DNA of 64,000 nucleotides from Rhabditoides inermis (lineage: Eukaryota; Nematoda; Chromadorea; Rhabditida; Rhabditidae), in contig CAWZYM010000197.1 in assembly GCA_963966185.1 (NCBI GenBank), positions 268,501 through 332,500 of the forward strand, written 5' to 3'. Under the pieces are notes generated by a model. The model had not been told where the DNA came from. It worked only from the letters and a program-made list of their open reading frames with translations, and searched no databases. This document shows, in pieces, positions 1 to 21,170 of this stretch (position 1 is the first letter of the stretch; every line of letters starts with the position of its first letter). The translations under genes were made by a program, and so were the position numbers.

Positions 1-196
1 ACTGGTCACTGTATCATCAATTGATTACACGTCCCTTCTTTTTACTGTCGTACTTCCCTCAACCTTCACCCCCGCACAATCATCATGATGCAATCAATGT
101 GCGCGGCATGTAACCTGTTCCTCCCATCTCCCCATCTCTCTCTTCTCATTCAACCATCCACGTACATGTGCACGCCCCATCAATCCATATTGTTCC

Positions 197-236
<40 letters not shown>

Positions 237-476
237 CATTCCATTCCAGCCGTGCTTCTTTCGCATCGTCCCGAGCATGTGTGACCACGTCAGTTGACAG
301 AGTGTGTCCGCTCACTCATTCCACGTCTCCACGCAGAGCTTCCACCATTCCAACGAATAGCAACAAGACATTCATCATCACACAAGCCAAGCGCTCACAC
401 ACAATCCACAGGCGTCCGTCCGTCCCTTTCGCTGACGCCAGCCCGCATTGATAGCACCATTGATATAGCGACGAGG

Positions 477-527
<51 letters not shown>

Positions 528-570
528 GAGAGAGAGAGAGACGATTCCAATCGGTGACAGTAGTGGATGA
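1..570 (-). repeat. Inverted copy of an ELL intron segment (left copy)
   Basis: Read on the minus strand, this stretch matches 40993-41585 on the plus strand at roughly three quarters identity by eye, with shared blocks such as CACCGATTGGAATCGT, GCTATATCAATGG and GCATCATGATGATTGTGCGGG. It lies downstream of exon 6 of the left ELL half, so it is intron. The match still holds at base 1, so the duplicated segment probably continues outside the window. The two copies are too different to be a recent assembly duplicate. The segment includes TC and GA microsatellites at about 201-231 and 479-541. Confidence 0.75.
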
Positions 571-749
571 GAAAGGAGAGAGAGAGAGCGGCGACACGGA
601 TATGATCTATTCTGCAAACAAGCAAACCTTTGTTTAGATGAATCAATTCACATCCACACCATTTCCAAGGCCTCACTGAGTGTCACCAAGTAATCACGAA
701 TCACCAATCACCAAGTGACAACGCGAGTTTGGGATAACAAAAACAATAC

Positions 750-2049
750 CGTTGTTGGCGGCGGCACCCGACGATACGCCATTGGAACCCGTAGAATTGG
801 AGGAGGAAGAGGAGGAAGAACCAAACTGGAATAGACACACCTCAAACTCCAAAACCATTTTGATTTCATATCATACCCAATACCCATACACACCATTGGT
901 CCCCATCCCACAACATTCCCATTTCCCCACACTCTTCATAGACCTGAAGGGCAACACGCAAAAACCCCAATATCTCTTTCTCTCACTCACTCACTCACTC
1001 TCTCTCACTCACTCTCTCTCTCTCTCTTCCCCCTCTCTCTCTCCCTTCCTGTCTGTCTGTATTGCAATGCAACACACAGCCGGCGGCGGCGGCCCGCAAA
1101 CGCCACAGTCACCCAATACATGCATCCATCCGCAAACCGGTCATTTGTTTGTCTCCTTTTCTCGCGTCCCTCTACTCCTTGCACCCTCTCTCACCACTCT
1201 TTCGCCTCACCCCCCGCCGCATTCCGCCACACAATGACGTCATTCCGCGTTCCTCTCCATTCATACAATCCCCTTTTCTCTTCCCCCTCACTCTCCCTTT
1301 CCATGCGACCCGTTCAGCCAACGGGCAACGTGCAAAAACCGTGCCCCGCCCAAATTAGAATTCCCTCGACGCACAAGAGGAAGAGAGTGAGTGAGAGAGT
1401 GACGCAAACACACAATCCTCTTATCGAAACACACTCAATCAATCACAAACCCCCATCTCTCATTCGCATTCCATTCAGTCCCCCCCCCCCGCACATTGTT
1501 GCAATAGATAGCATAGCTGGGAGCCGCCGAGTTGCACAGTACCTTATTAGGAGACGAGAGGCGGGACGAGGCCGAGGAGGCGTCGGCCTTGAGGAACGCC
1601 GGTCGGGACGAGCTCGACGACGAGGCATGACCGCCGCCAACGCGGTGCTGGTGGTGGTGGCCCTTGCTGTTGCCGCCCCCGCTACTCCGCTCGTCACGAC
1701 GATTCCTGTACAACACAATCAATCAATCAAACTAATCATTACCCCTTATCATCCTCACAATCACTCATCAACCCCTCTTCACATCCCGGGAATAGAGACA
1801 CACACACATACAGTCTCTCTCTCTCTCTCACTCGTCTGCAATCAGCGACAAACACAGCCGCCGTCGCCGCCTGCGTGCACAAAAGAGCGAGAGGAGCAGA
1901 CGGTGCAAGAGAGGGGAGAGAGACAGCGAGAGAGACGCGCCGACAACGCTAGAGTAGAGGAGCGCGAGAGGCGCGCAGAGACACAACATCGACAACGCTC
2001 GGCTGGTGCGCGCCCCCGGTGCTGGATGCAAAGAAATGTGCGCGCACGA

Positions 2050-2080
<31 letters not shown>

Positions 2081-2985
2081 GGAGATGAGAGGAGAGAGGT
2101 GAAAATCAAGGCGCGTTCGCACTATCCAGTAAAAAGTACGCGCGGCGCGAAAAACACTCGTCTCACGAACACACTGTCAAGTAGAGAGAGAGGGAGAGGA
2201 GCAAGAAGAAGAAGAAGAAGAAGACGAGGAGAGAGAGATGAATACATTCACACTACACTACACAACCTACCACCCACTACCCACTACACTTACACACACA
2301 CACCCGCACACTCCCACGCATCGTACCTAGCCAAACCAAAACCTACTGAAACTGCTACATTACACTCACATTGCTAGATCAATAAATAAATAAATCAATC
2401 AATCAATCATTATTCGATAACAGATTAGCATGCCATCACCCACTCACCGGCTCACGTCCCTCGTTCCACGGTTCTTCTCGCCCTCCAACAGCTTCTGCGT
2501 CTTCTCGCGAGTCTCCGCAAACGTCTTGTCGGTGGCTTGAATCTGAAAAGAGACACAGTAAATGAAGTTTTCTCCCAGCGGTTCCCCAACAACAAGTATA
2601 CGACTAGCAGCTAGACACGAAGACACGTCTCATCGTCGGCTAGTCTCAATAGCCATGTCTCGAGTGGGGAGAGAGACAGACCACCGAGTGGTAGCCCAAT
2701 TCCACCGACCAGTAACCTCATCTTTACTAACTATCTCAGCATACATCAAGTGCAATTCGCGCTGCATTGGTTTCGAGTCCCTCGATTCCTCTAACCCCTC
2801 GCGTGCGAGTGTGAACCAGTTGTCCCCTCTTCCCTCTTCGCACTCTTCTCTCAACCAGCCAATCAGCTGATCGCTTGCTTTCGCTCCCCATCCCCACACT
2901 GCGCATTGCTACTGCCCTCGCAGCGGCCGACACAAAAAAAAACCGGCGAATGGACTCATCGCCGATAAGAAGCGAGAAGGTGGTG

Positions 2986-3027
<42 letters not shown>

Positions 3028-6000
3028 CAAAACGAGAAACGAATCGTCTTCGCACCACCAGTAGCAGTAGCAAGACCATCGCTCTCTCCCACTCTCCTTC
3101 TTTCTCATCAAGTTGTGCCTATCGATTCAATCGCTTCTCCCGCACACCCGCACACATTCACACACACAGACGATACCACCCCAGTCAGCTGATTCAGTGA
3201 AACCGCCTCACTCGCTCGCCCGCTCGAGTTTACCCAACGTCACGTCTCACGTCACATGCAATCGACTCGCTCAAAAACCGAGGAGCAGCTCCGGTAGACA
3301 ATGATGAGAAATGCCATCGGACATGTGACTCTCTTTCTCTTCCTTTCATCTTTTCCTTTCCAAGTTCCCTCATCATCACAAATCACATGTGCGGGTGCGC
3401 GGCACAAAGCGCGCTGCGCACCCGGCAGGCAGAATAGCCTAGCCAGCTTGTCACATTTCCCGCAACCCATTCCATTCTTCCCCCCCCCCCCACTCTTCTC
3501 GTACACTTTCGATCCCACCATATGCGATTCACCCATCCGCCAACCATCCCACCACGACCAACGCAGTCTCACGTTTCCACGACACGTATGGTCTGTCGAC
3601 TCGCCATGTGTGTGGGAGAGAGAGAGAGAGGAATGGGAAACGTGAACAATACGCAGACACAATCACACATTGCATCTACCCGCTTCCTTGCTTCCTTCTC
3701 CCTGCCTTCCCTTTCCCGCACTAGCCCCGACCAGCCCTCGTTTCCCACCACTTGACTTGATCAAAAATCGCGCCACTCTCCGGCAACGGCCAATCCCGCT
3801 TCAATATCGCACCCCAAAATCTCATCCGCCATGGTGGCGACGACAAATATGCATAGTCAGAGAGACAATAGCCAATCAACAACACTCGATCCACACCTCT
3901 ACACACACATTCCATTTCCCCCATCATAATCCATCATATACCCTGTCGCCCAAAGCGGCAATCGGCAAAGCGCAAACAATCCATCTCATACAAACACACA
4001 CACAATCGCAATTCATTGTCATATTCCACGAGTCCACCCACGTCCAATTCAACAAAGCAGCGAAAAAGGCGAGGAGCGAGAGAGGGCATGGACAAATTAA
4101 TAATCACATACCAACACAAAAGTGCAATGCAGTTGTCAAATTCGTCATGCCTTTCTGCCTTCTGTTCCATTCAACTTTAAATGTCTTCCATCCCCCAATG
4201 GCGCATGCAATTTTCCCCAGCGAATCGAATATGGTGTCATAATGTGTGACGGCTTCTATTTGCTTCGCGCTTTGCATGTTCGCAGTATCGCAGTGCGACA
4301 AGCGAGCACAGTCGTCACAAGTCACAAAACCCCCTTGCGTCCCTAGCGACACTCTTGTGTATTGCACACCATCATAAAACACGCACACCGGCATCATACA
4401 AAACTGAAACGTCACACCAAGTTGTTACAACAGTACGCTTCATGTGTGGACTCACTCCCGCTCGATACACCAACACCAACATTTTGGGAGAGAGAAAGAG
4501 AGAAAGAGAGAAAGAGAGAAAGAGAGAAAGAGAGAAAGAGAGAAAGAGAGAAAGAGAGAAAGAGAGAAAGAGAGAAAGAGAGAAAGAGAGAAAGAGAGAA
4601 AGAGAGAAAGAGAGAAAGAGAGAAAGAGAGAAAGAGAGAATGAGAGAAAGAGAGAAAGAGAGAAAGAGAGAGAAAGCGATCACAAAACAGGCGCTACCAC
4701 TGCCCACCTCACAAAACCACGGCTTCGAAAAAACTACAGTAATCCGGTAATCGTCAAGTGAACGTGAACTTGCATGACCATGATTACATCATATTGTCTC
4801 GCTCGTCTCGCAACCAAAAACTCGCTATCGCACGATCTCAGCTCGCAGCGGACGCGCAAAACACTCTTTCCCCAACACCTCACACTCAACACGTACACCA
4901 TACCCCACAAGAAACATACAGGTAACGGTAAAGGTAGCCGCCGAGAGATTGTCGAAGAAAGACTATGGCACTACAGCATAACCCAACGAGAAACATGATA
5001 ACACTGCCATCGCCTCACGTACCGTCTACTTGGTACGTTACGTAGTAGATAGTACATAATAAACATGGTAACACTCCATCGACGTACCGTGTACTTGCAG
5101 TGTACGGAGGCGTTGGTCGAGTATCCGTGGCGGTCGCACGCGATCACCTCGGCCGACGAGGGCAGCGGCTGCGACGAGAAGCGGAACGACGACGACTCCG
5201 ACAGCTCGATCACCCCGCCGCCCTGCAACCACACATGTACACATCAAAGCATCAATTCATGATCACATGTTTAGAACACATTCATCGCCCTGACGTCATG
5301 AGTACCACCGAGAGGAGAGGAATCAACCCCTCTGGGCACAACGCACAACCACTTTTCATCACTTTTTTTTCCATTTTCCACTTTTTATCCACAACTGTTC
5401 TGTCCAAGTCTAGTCACATTTACAATTCATAATACGCCATTTGACGGTAATAATCATCACCGATAACATGGTCGTAAAACACTCTGCCATTGACATCCAT
5501 GCTTCATAATCAATAAACAACTTGAAAATCGCCATATCATCACTCCCTATTTGTGCCCTTTGCTCACTATCGCTCCATTCTTTTTCCCGCAATCAATGCG
5601 TCCCGCAGGCTCATGTGAAAGTCGCACGCTCCTTCCAAAGTACATCTATCATCAATGACAGCGAGCAGTGAGCAGCCACAACGCAAAGCTACACCGACGC
5701 ATATATAAACAAAACATAGGACCTGGTAGCGTCGATTCCATCCCCACCACACCTTATAACAGATACACCATGCCCACTACGCTACAGCAACAGCGATCAA
5801 TGCGACTAATCCATACAGTGCAATAATCAAAAATAGTATGCAAAAAAACGTACGTTGGGGTCGATGCGGATCTTGAGGCCACCGCGCTGCTTGAGCGCCT
5901 TCTGGATGGCCGCCATCGACTCGTCCGTCAGCTTGAGCAGCACCGCGCTCTCGCTGTCCACTCCCTCCGGCTCCAACCTGAAAAACACAGTCAATATCGT

Positions 6001-6822
6001 CATACAATACTCATGAGACAGTAACATCATTGAGACGCATCATATTTTTTCCGCAAACCCCTGACCGTCTTGAGATTATGAGATTTGGTTTGGCTGACTG
6101 TAGAATGAAATGATTCAGTTTCTCTCATCCAGTGCAATATCGCAAAATGTACGACTAAGGATTGTACAATCAAAAGTCAGGTATTGAAATAATCCCCTTA
6201 GCGACTGTCTTTTGCGAAAAGGCGAAGACCTCATATTTAGCTACAATCCATATGCACTGCCTATGCCTAACAATACACCTATATTAAAACTGTTCCTTTT
6301 AGCCAAAGGACTTTGTGGGAGCCATCAATTTGATAGAGTTAAAGATTACGGTAACCAACACTACCTAATCGTTATTCAGTTTTATACATTTTCAAAACCC
6401 CCTCGTTCGAAGTGAGTCAATGACATAAAAAGATGATCGATTTTTCAAAAATATCACTCATAATGGCAAACAAAACGTGATGTAGTGAGTCACAAAATTA
6501 CGGGATGAGAATGAACAAAATTCTAGAAAGCTACCTCCTAATAGGCATGCTTTGATGTACCAAGTAATAAGCAATCAATCCCTCCCTCGCCCACGCAATC
6601 GCATCGTTAGTAACGCATTAACTTCTAATCCCTCCACCCTGATTATAACACGAATAAGTTGAGCTGCACTGCAACAAAATCTTGATTCGCAACGGATACT
6701 AAAGTTATAGTACAGTAGTACAGTAGTTCGACGCACCTGTGGACGTCGAGGGGCGGCGGGGAACCGGAGGCGGACGGGTCAACGTGCGAGCCCGAGTCCA
6801 GGTCCATCATCATATTGAACAT
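750..6822 (-). CDS. ELL-family RNA polymerase II elongation factor, N-terminal half (six exons)
   Basis: ELL proteins stimulate elongation by RNA polymerase II in the nucleus as part of super and little elongation complexes. I read six exons on the minus strand: 6822-6737, 5977-5854, 5222-5088, 2542-2448, 1705-1543 and 825-750. They give about 226 aa with matching phases and GT-AG borders. The start ATG at 6822 opens MFNMMMDLD and lies 16 nt behind an acceptor-like ctgcag. Key ELL blocks are LLKLTDESMAAIQ, SSFRFSSQPLPSS and YTIQATDKTFAETREKTQ; the last corresponds to the ITVCATDDSY region of vertebrate ELL. A Ser/Gly/His-rich linker follows. The frame stays open at 750 with one leftover base, and no later exon is visible on this strand. 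The second half of the protein occurs on the plus strand at 41598-43522. I am fairly sure of the family from motif order, not from an alignment. Confidence 0.72.
4488..4674. repeat. Period-8 microsatellite (AGAGAGAA)n
   Basis: About 23 near-perfect units of AGAGAGAA, with one A-to-T change near 4640, lie inside the long intron between exons 3 and 4 of the left ELL half. GA/TC tracts also occur at about 2049-2090, 2991-3027 and 9180-9200. Nothing coding is visible between 2550 and 5085. Confidence 0.9.
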
Positions 6823-6838
6823 GGTCGTCGACGTCGTC

Positions 6839-9800
6839 TGCAGCTCCGCGGAGAGGGGCGAGGTGGAGATGAGGGGACGGCGACAGGGGGAGACGGGAAG
6901 ATACAAACTATACAAACTGTGAGAGAATACGAACAGACACGACCCGACGAGGTTCACTCCCCCTGAAACAGGCACGGCATTAGAACGCGGCGTTACAATG
7001 TGACAAGGGCGGAAGGCGGTAACGCGTAGTCTTTAAAGTGGTTATCAGAACGGCGGTGCGTCTTTTTCCGCATCCCTATTCCGACAATCAGCACATTCAA
7101 TCCACCACCCATCAGTCAGCACACACAGCATCCAGCAATAGCGAGAACAGCCCTGGTTTTCCAGGCAATCCCACTGATTGACACAGCAAGAGGGGAAGCC
7201 ACACGCACTTTTGCCACGGAGGAGAGAGAGCGCTCGCGGCGAAAAATTGTCTGGTCAACGCTCGCCTATCACCACCTCACACACACAAGATTATGCAATC
7301 GCGAAACGGCGAGATAGAAGCGTCATCTCTTCATTTTCGTCACATTTCACCAAATGTCAGTAAGCAACGTCTACTCTGCAAATGTTGGGGTAGTGTAGTG
7401 AGGAGAGCCTGAGAGAACTATCATGTGACAAGCATTGAAAGGAATGTAAATGACAAATGTGTTGTGGTCAGGTGGTGGGAAGAAGCGATTGCTAAGGAAG
7501 TGGGAGGGGATTGCTGATGGCATGCTCGCTCGACGAGCAAGCGACCTTCACTCCAACATCACATGCCAGATAACAATCACACCCCCCACAAAATGGCGCT
7601 GATCAAGTGATGCGTCTACGAGATTCAATCAATCAATAGATCAATAGTGAGAGAGAGGGTGTCATCTAAATGGAAAGTGGTTGTGTGAGGCGGCGGCGGC
7701 GCGGTTTCGGTGCAGCACACAAGAATGCGAAGTGTGGAGTGAGAGAGAGAGTGGAGAGAGGTGTGCTGATAGGTTGCCGCTCGCGCTTCTCGCGTCGCTC
7801 TCCTCCGATCGCACGCTCTCTCGTACTCTCTCTATCGCTGCACAATGATCGATACGCACATTCGTCTCTCGTTCGTTCGTCGTTCGTGTTCGCTGAGACT
7901 GGTTATTCGCGGTGGCGGCCCGGGCCCGATAGACGATTGCTTCTCTCCCCCCACACTATCTCTCACTCGCACAACAATCGATATCATAATCACTCAATCT
8001 CATTAGGTTTTAGGGGCTATACTACTAGGGGGGCGTGATATCATCGAATGCACAAATACACCTACTTTGTCAGCGTCTTCCAATCGCACACCACAATGTT
8101 TGCCGAAGAGAGCACAACCTGACCCGTCCGGCCGCTCACCGTGGTCGCAAAATGAACGACAAACTTGAAAACAGATGGGGAAATGACTCACTGCGAAATG
8201 ATTGGGTTTCAAACAACATTTGATGTTATCACATCAACACCAATCCGATATGTACAGATCGATATCAATCAACCGAAACCGTAGATAATTTTTGAGAGAA
8301 ACGCGGTTACGACTGTGACAATCCAGTTTGCTAGTGTCATGTGAACATAACGCACTATACCAGTGGCATACGAAAACCGATGAAAAACCGCATTTGATAA
8401 ATTCGTAAAAAAATATATATCCTATCAATTTATATTAATGAAATATACTTCTAAAAAGCCTAATTTTCTAGAACGCAATTATTTGCGAATAATCGGTAAA
8501 AATTTTCCACGAGACGTAAAAACGTCAACCGTGTTCGTAATTATTCGACACATTATTTTTTCTCTTTTTTCTTCTTCTTTTTTATGAACTCGCCAAAGTA
8601 TCAGTCACATTTCGCCAGCGCTCTATTTCTGTCCGTAAACAGACAAGAGTGCATTGAGCACAATCGCCCGTTTCGTCGCCATACAATACAAAAAGCGGGC
8701 GCGAAACAAAAGCCGGAGCGATAGGAAAAGAACCGTGGCGACGAGTGCAGCGATGTGTACCCCTCTCGCTCCAAATCAATCCACTATCCATGCGGGGAAT
8801 ACACGACTCACAAAGAATTGTGTGCTGTGTGGAATTGGCCGTTTCAATTCACATAAAGTAACCATTTGAATAGAAACGAAGCAATCAATCGAGCAAGGCT
8901 CGCCGCGAGTGAGAGAGAACAGAACAAAGTGAATAGATGCCATCCACTTCACAATCAACGATCGATTGATCAAAAACTAATCCTCAGAAAGAGTGGGCGT
9001 AGCCCACTTATATGATGTCGCGATCAAGTACGGGTCGTGATACGATTATTATTCCATTGCACCTTACGACCAAACTTTTACAATCCTATAATCCGAGTTA
9101 TATCAATTTACCATCACCACAGCAAACTGCCATACAACGCAATCGATCGAAAATAAGGTTGGATCGGTGGAAAGACGTAGTGAGTGAGTGAGAGAAAGAG
9201 CGCGTGTGGAATGCCTCATAGATTGGAAACACGGCTGATCTAACAATACCCGCTCCGCGCTCCTCTGTCTCCATCTCTCCCTCTCTATCGCCCGTGCTGT
9301 GCAAACGCAACCAGCGACGACGCGGCGATAGAAGATAGAATGCCGTCGGCGGGAAGACCTGCCTGTTTGTTATGCAGGCGAGACGCATTGTTGCGCCCTT
9401 CAACACCAAAAAAAACTACCAACAAAATCCAAATCGAGACACATATGAGTGGAATGGGAAAAGAATGCGGGGCGGAAAACCTCTCAGCCGCGCGTCCCCA
9501 GGCGATAAAGACCAGAACCAGACACCGTATCACATACACACTAGCAGCAGCAGCAGCAGCGACACGCATATCATTCTCCATCATTCGAGCAAAGAAGCGG
9601 ATCGGCTATCAGGGGGATGCGGGTATCCAGCTTGGGCCGTGGACCACGGCCCGTGGTGGACGCAGCGGCCGCCGTGTGCGGAGAGCGGCGGGGCGGGGGA
9701 GATGGGCCGCGCCCTCTCTGCGTCTCTGCCGACACCGCCAGGCAACTCTCCCCCGCCTACGCTCTCGCTATCCTGTTTATCTCATACCAACGACGACCGA

Positions 9801-11103
9801 CGCTCACTGTGCCGAAGCGACGAAAACGCCACAGTCGACCTCCGATAAAATACCTAATTCTGACGACATCGGAAATAATTAATTTACTATAAAAAGGGGT
9901 GCACTCATTGAAATTATGGAAAGGTGAAGTGTACTGTTCGGTTTCCTTTCGATGGAATCAAGGAACTATCACTTCTCAAAATTGGTATTAAAATGAGATC
10001 TTAATTTACATTTAAAAAAGATTCAATCAATAGATGATTCTGTATTTTTCAGAGATCCCCAAAAAAGAAATATATTCAAGCTCCTAAAAACCTAAACAAG
10101 CATTTGTAACTCAGTGTGAAACATATTAAAGACATTGCTCATATTTCACTAAAAAAACTAATGTTATGGAAAAAAAACGTCCCGCTTTCCACTGTCGCTC
10201 ATTTTGCTCTTCTATACAAACAATCTCTCTCCACACTTCTTCTGGCTATCCAAAAGAGAAGACCACTCTCTGCTTGTCTCGCCTCCCCGTCGACTAGAGA
10301 CGCAGAGTGCATGTCGCGATAGGGACAAGAGCGCTGCTGCCCCGAATGAGCTCTTTGACCAACAGTGGTCCCTGATCACCCGCCCTCACCCGCCCTCGCC
10401 CGTCCGATCTACCACCACAGTCTGATCTACCAGAATGGCGGGAAGTGCGGGTGGCGGGAAGGTCTGGACAGCCGCGCTGGCCTCTGTCCATTCACAATCC
10501 CACGTGGCGTAGCGGGTGGCGATAGAGGCGTGGAGAGAACAACTCGGCGGCCCCCTGTTCCCGCCGCCTTCCATCATCCATCACTTGTTTAGTGCACGTT
10601 GCGTACTCACCCGGATAAAAGCCGCCTGCTCTACCGTTTCGAATTGTTATCAAATCACCGAATACTTTCGCGTTACACTCTTACTCGCTGGCTTCAGTGA
10701 TCTTTCTCCAATCTTATCGGTATTACGCGTCATCTTCACACAGATTGCCGGCTACTCTTCTCATCTCTCACCCCAAAATCGTCGTCAACAGTTTTCATGT
10801 CTTCCCCTCTAGTACTCGCTCGCCTATCGTACCACCCACGCATACTTTGACCATCTCTGTGTATCGTGTAATGTACTGTTCTTCTTCTTGTACGTTCCCC
10901 GCAACTCTTGTCGTCGTCGTCGGCCCCTTATTGATCATATCACTGTCCCGTCCGATTAGTCGAATCTGCATCGCGCCGATTCCGATTCTCGCCGTTCTGT
11001 ACTGATGCGCATTATCCATGATCCCTTTTAAACGCGGTTAGCCCTTGCCGTTTGAACGTTTTAGTGTTTTTCGATTCCTACCTTTGTTCATGTAGATCTT
11101 GCA
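6839..11103. other. Intergenic region between ELL and GFAT (divergent)
   Basis: The two genes point away from each other, so this 4.3-kb stretch holds both promoters. I found no convincing exon. It contains an odd-length palindrome GGGCCGTGGACCACGGCCC at 9634-9652, an AT-rich stretch near 8400-8580 and GC-rich patches near 9600-9730 and 10330-10560. Open frames here are short and lack splice-site support. Confidence 0.5.
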
Positions 11104-11119
11104 GGTAAGAGACTCCAGG

Positions 11120-18534
<7,415 letters not shown>

Positions 18535-18840
18535 ACACACGGACTGGAATGAGAGACCGCAGCTTTACCCCGCGCCAAATATACTACACTCCCGAGATTA
18601 TCCACTCTAATATTATAACACACTTTGACATGACGTTCATATTTAATTTATGCATTCTTTACCGTTTTACTTATCGCCGTGTCTTTTTGTGATACTTTTT
18701 CTTTGTGATTATGCGTTTTTGGAGGTTTTACCCGCAGAGTGATTTGATAAATGTTTTATTTTTTTGATTTTTGTTGTTGGAACGTTGTGGTATTCGTTTT
18801 GCTGATCAGTATAAAATGAGCTCTCTTTATGTTTGTAAAT

Positions 18841-18888
18841 ACTTACTCACTCACTCACTCACTCACTCACTCACTCACTCACTCACTC
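18841..18888. repeat. (TCAC)n microsatellite
   Basis: Twelve tetranucleotide units lie just beyond the GFAT 3' untranslated region. They directly abut a LINE 3'-end fragment on its tail side, so they are probably the amplified tail of that element. The interval 18535-18840 is GFAT 3' flank with T-rich stretches and no other gene. Confidence 0.85.
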
Positions 18889-18972
18889 CTCAGCCGATTC
18901 TCCGTAGATCATCTGGAGCGTTGTCGCTCCTTAGCCGGTGAGCATCGTGTGAACCAGTTCTGACCACTTATA
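18889..18972 (-). mobile_element. 3'-end fragment of an RTE-like LINE
   Basis: This 85-nt stretch matches the region 50692-50770 around the 3' end of the LINE at 50.7-51.7 kb, with only a few changes (CCGTAGATCATCTGGAGC is shared). It contains no coding potential of its own. On the minus strand its tail runs into (AGTG)n at 18841-18888, as expected for a 5'-truncated LINE copy with a simple-repeat tail. Confidence 0.75.
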
Positions 18973-19348
18973 ATATTTATCTATTTGCGAGTGATTCACA
19001 AATATTTTCTATTCCCGCAGGCTGCAAGAGCACTTGCAAGAGCAGGGCGCGACATTTTCTCTGCGTGAGAGAAGAGAACGGGGGAAAGAGCAACACAAAA
19101 CAAAACATGGCGATTGCAAAAACAGTTAGATCAGATATCAGACGAAAGTGTGAAAGAAACGTGTAACGAATAACACATCGATCGAAGTGAAAATTATGAA
19201 TTTGAGGAAATATATGAAACGTGAACGTAACTCAGGCACCATGATGAGCGAAATTGGGAACAATGTTGATATAAAAAGAAATGAACTGAATGCATAACAC
19301 GAAGATACAAAGAGGCAACACGTGAAAAGAGAGACTGTAGATAGAAGT

Positions 19349-19649
19349 TTAGCGGTCAATCTTTGTCCACTGACCGGGCAGTCGCAGCTTGAACAGGTCG
19401 AGTCCTCTCACAGTCCACTCGCGCCGGCCAGCAGTGTCGTTGAGTCGAATCGCCTCCCTCCAGGCGGCAGCGTACTTGGCAGCATCCTTCGGGCAGTAGT
19501 CGGGACGGGCTCTCGCTGGACAGTCCCTCGCGAGACAGTCCATGTTGAATTTGCGGATGAAAGAGGTGGCATCTTCGGGGCAGTTGAAGGAGAGCAGCAA
19601 GGTGTTGAACACGTCACTATCACGGTCGGCGACAATTCAGCAATCGCCA
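19349..19649 (-). pseudogene. C-terminal piece of a split coiled-coil protein frame (part 3 of 3)
   Basis: On the minus strand this reads IVADRDSDVFNTLLLSFNC and continues through a Cys-containing stretch (MDCLARDCPA, PDYCPKDAA) to FKLRLPGQWTKIDR and a stop at 19349. It is cut at 19649 by the start of the Helitron-type array. The other pieces are at 33535-33812 and 34895-35083. If the array is removed as an A|T insertion, the frames join in phase, with one TGA four codons after the junction. The layout (Ser/Thr-rich N-terminus, coiled coil, basic segment, mixed C-terminal domain) resembles a LINE ORF1 protein, but I do not recognise the family. Confidence 0.6.
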
Positions 19650-20814
19650 CTCTCCCCCCCTAAAATTTCCTATGGAGTTTGTTGTCCGCTCACGTACAGA
19701 GTTTCTGGGTAGAGGACTCGAGCTGACCTTTCAGACTTAAGTTAGATTATTCAATGAGACGGCACATAAATTTTTTCATCTCATTTGCATATCTCCTTAT
19801 AGGGGTTCACTAGCAACCTGACACCTGGACATGGACTGAAAATGACACTTTTCGACCAAATTTTTGTTATAACTCGCTTCATTTCACAGGTACACAGTTA
19901 CTACTTGGTACATATGACAAGTACATAAGACTTATCATTTAGGTAAACAATACAGGTAAACAAGTAAACAAACAAGTAAACAATAAACACATGTTCAAAA
20001 TTCCATTTTTCAGAACTTCTATGTAAACTTCATCTCATTTTTGAGATATGAAGATACCTTTCTAGGGTTATGACAAGATAAACGTCGATAATCAGATTTT
20101 ATAATGTCACCTCATTTGCATATTCCCAAATACGGTAAATGTTGTCTCTAAATTACTTTTTAAATAGTAAAATTAGTTTCTCAGTCAGTTTTAGACCTAG
20201 AGACTTGATACTTGGTACAGGTAACAAGTAAACAAGTTCAATTTTTTTGGTAAACAACAACAGTAAACAAGTAAACAAATAAGTAAACAACTCCAAATCT
20301 CATTTAAAAAGTGTCTAAAGTGTACTAGACCAAGTACTGAGTTCAGATTTGTTGTTTACAAGTGAAGTAAACAAGTAAACAAGTTTGTAAACAACTCAGA
20401 AATGTGTTTTTAAGGTCTCTAACAAATAGTACACAAAGTACTCAGTTCGATTTTATTGTTTATTTGGCATGTAAACAAGTAAACAAATAGGTAAACAACT
20501 CCAAGTAACTTTTAAAAGGTATCTATTGTGTACTAGACCAAGTACTGAGTTCATATTTGTTGTTTACAAGTGAAGTAAACAAGTAAACAAGGTTGTAAAC
20601 AACTCAGAAATGAGTTTTAGAGGTATCTAACATGTAGTACACAAAGTACTCAGTTCGATATTGTTACTTGTTTGAGATGTAGACAAGTAAACAAAAAAGT
20701 AAACAACTCCAAATCTCATTTCAAAGGTATTAAACGTGTACTAGACCGAGTAATGAGTTCAGAGTTGTTGTTTAAAGTTATGTTATGCGTATATATTTAG
20801 AGGTTATACAGTGG

Positions 20815-20915
20815 AAAGGCGAGCGCGCCGAAGGCGCGCGAGCCTTGGAGCGTATGCGGCGCGAAGCGCCGCCACTAGCGGCCGGAGGCGAGCGAAGCGA
20901 GCCTCCGGCCGCTAG
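20815..20915. repeat. Compound hairpin at a Helitron-type 3' end
   Basis: Three inverted repeats follow one another, each with a GAA loop: GCGCGCCGAAGGCGCGC near 20823, GCGGCGCGAAGCGCCGC near 20856, and a long arm pair 20874-20915 that starts and ends with CTAG. Base 20916 is T. The third stem pairs all 19 arm positions. Confidence 0.85.
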
Positions 20916-21170
20916 TCACCCGCCCACCCCCTATAAATTATGCTATGGTGTATGTTTGTGTGTCTGTCTGTCCGGATGAGTATCTCAAGTTGTAGTGATC
21001 GATGGGGGTTGAGGTATGGAAATTAGGGGGTTCTCCTTGGAAAATTTGCATATTTGAGAACATAGAATCTGAGAGATGGCCAGTTCTATGTAAACTATGA
21101 TTCGTTTTTGAGCTATTGAGATGTCCTTTTAGGGTAAGGGTACTGTAGGGTCGACAAATTAAATTTTAGT

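Noticed and set aside
85..2377. Open frames rich in Ser-Leu or Arg-Glu
   Set aside because: They are readings of TC/GA microsatellites on either strand with no splice or composition support.
4355..4761. Long frames of Arg-Glu-Lys repeats
   Set aside because: Translation of the period-8 AGAGAGAA tract inside an ELL intron.
9634..9652. Palindrome GGGCCGTGGACCACGGCCC as a regulatory operator
   Set aside because: Single occurrence in a GC-rich intergenic patch with nothing to tie it to a factor or gene.
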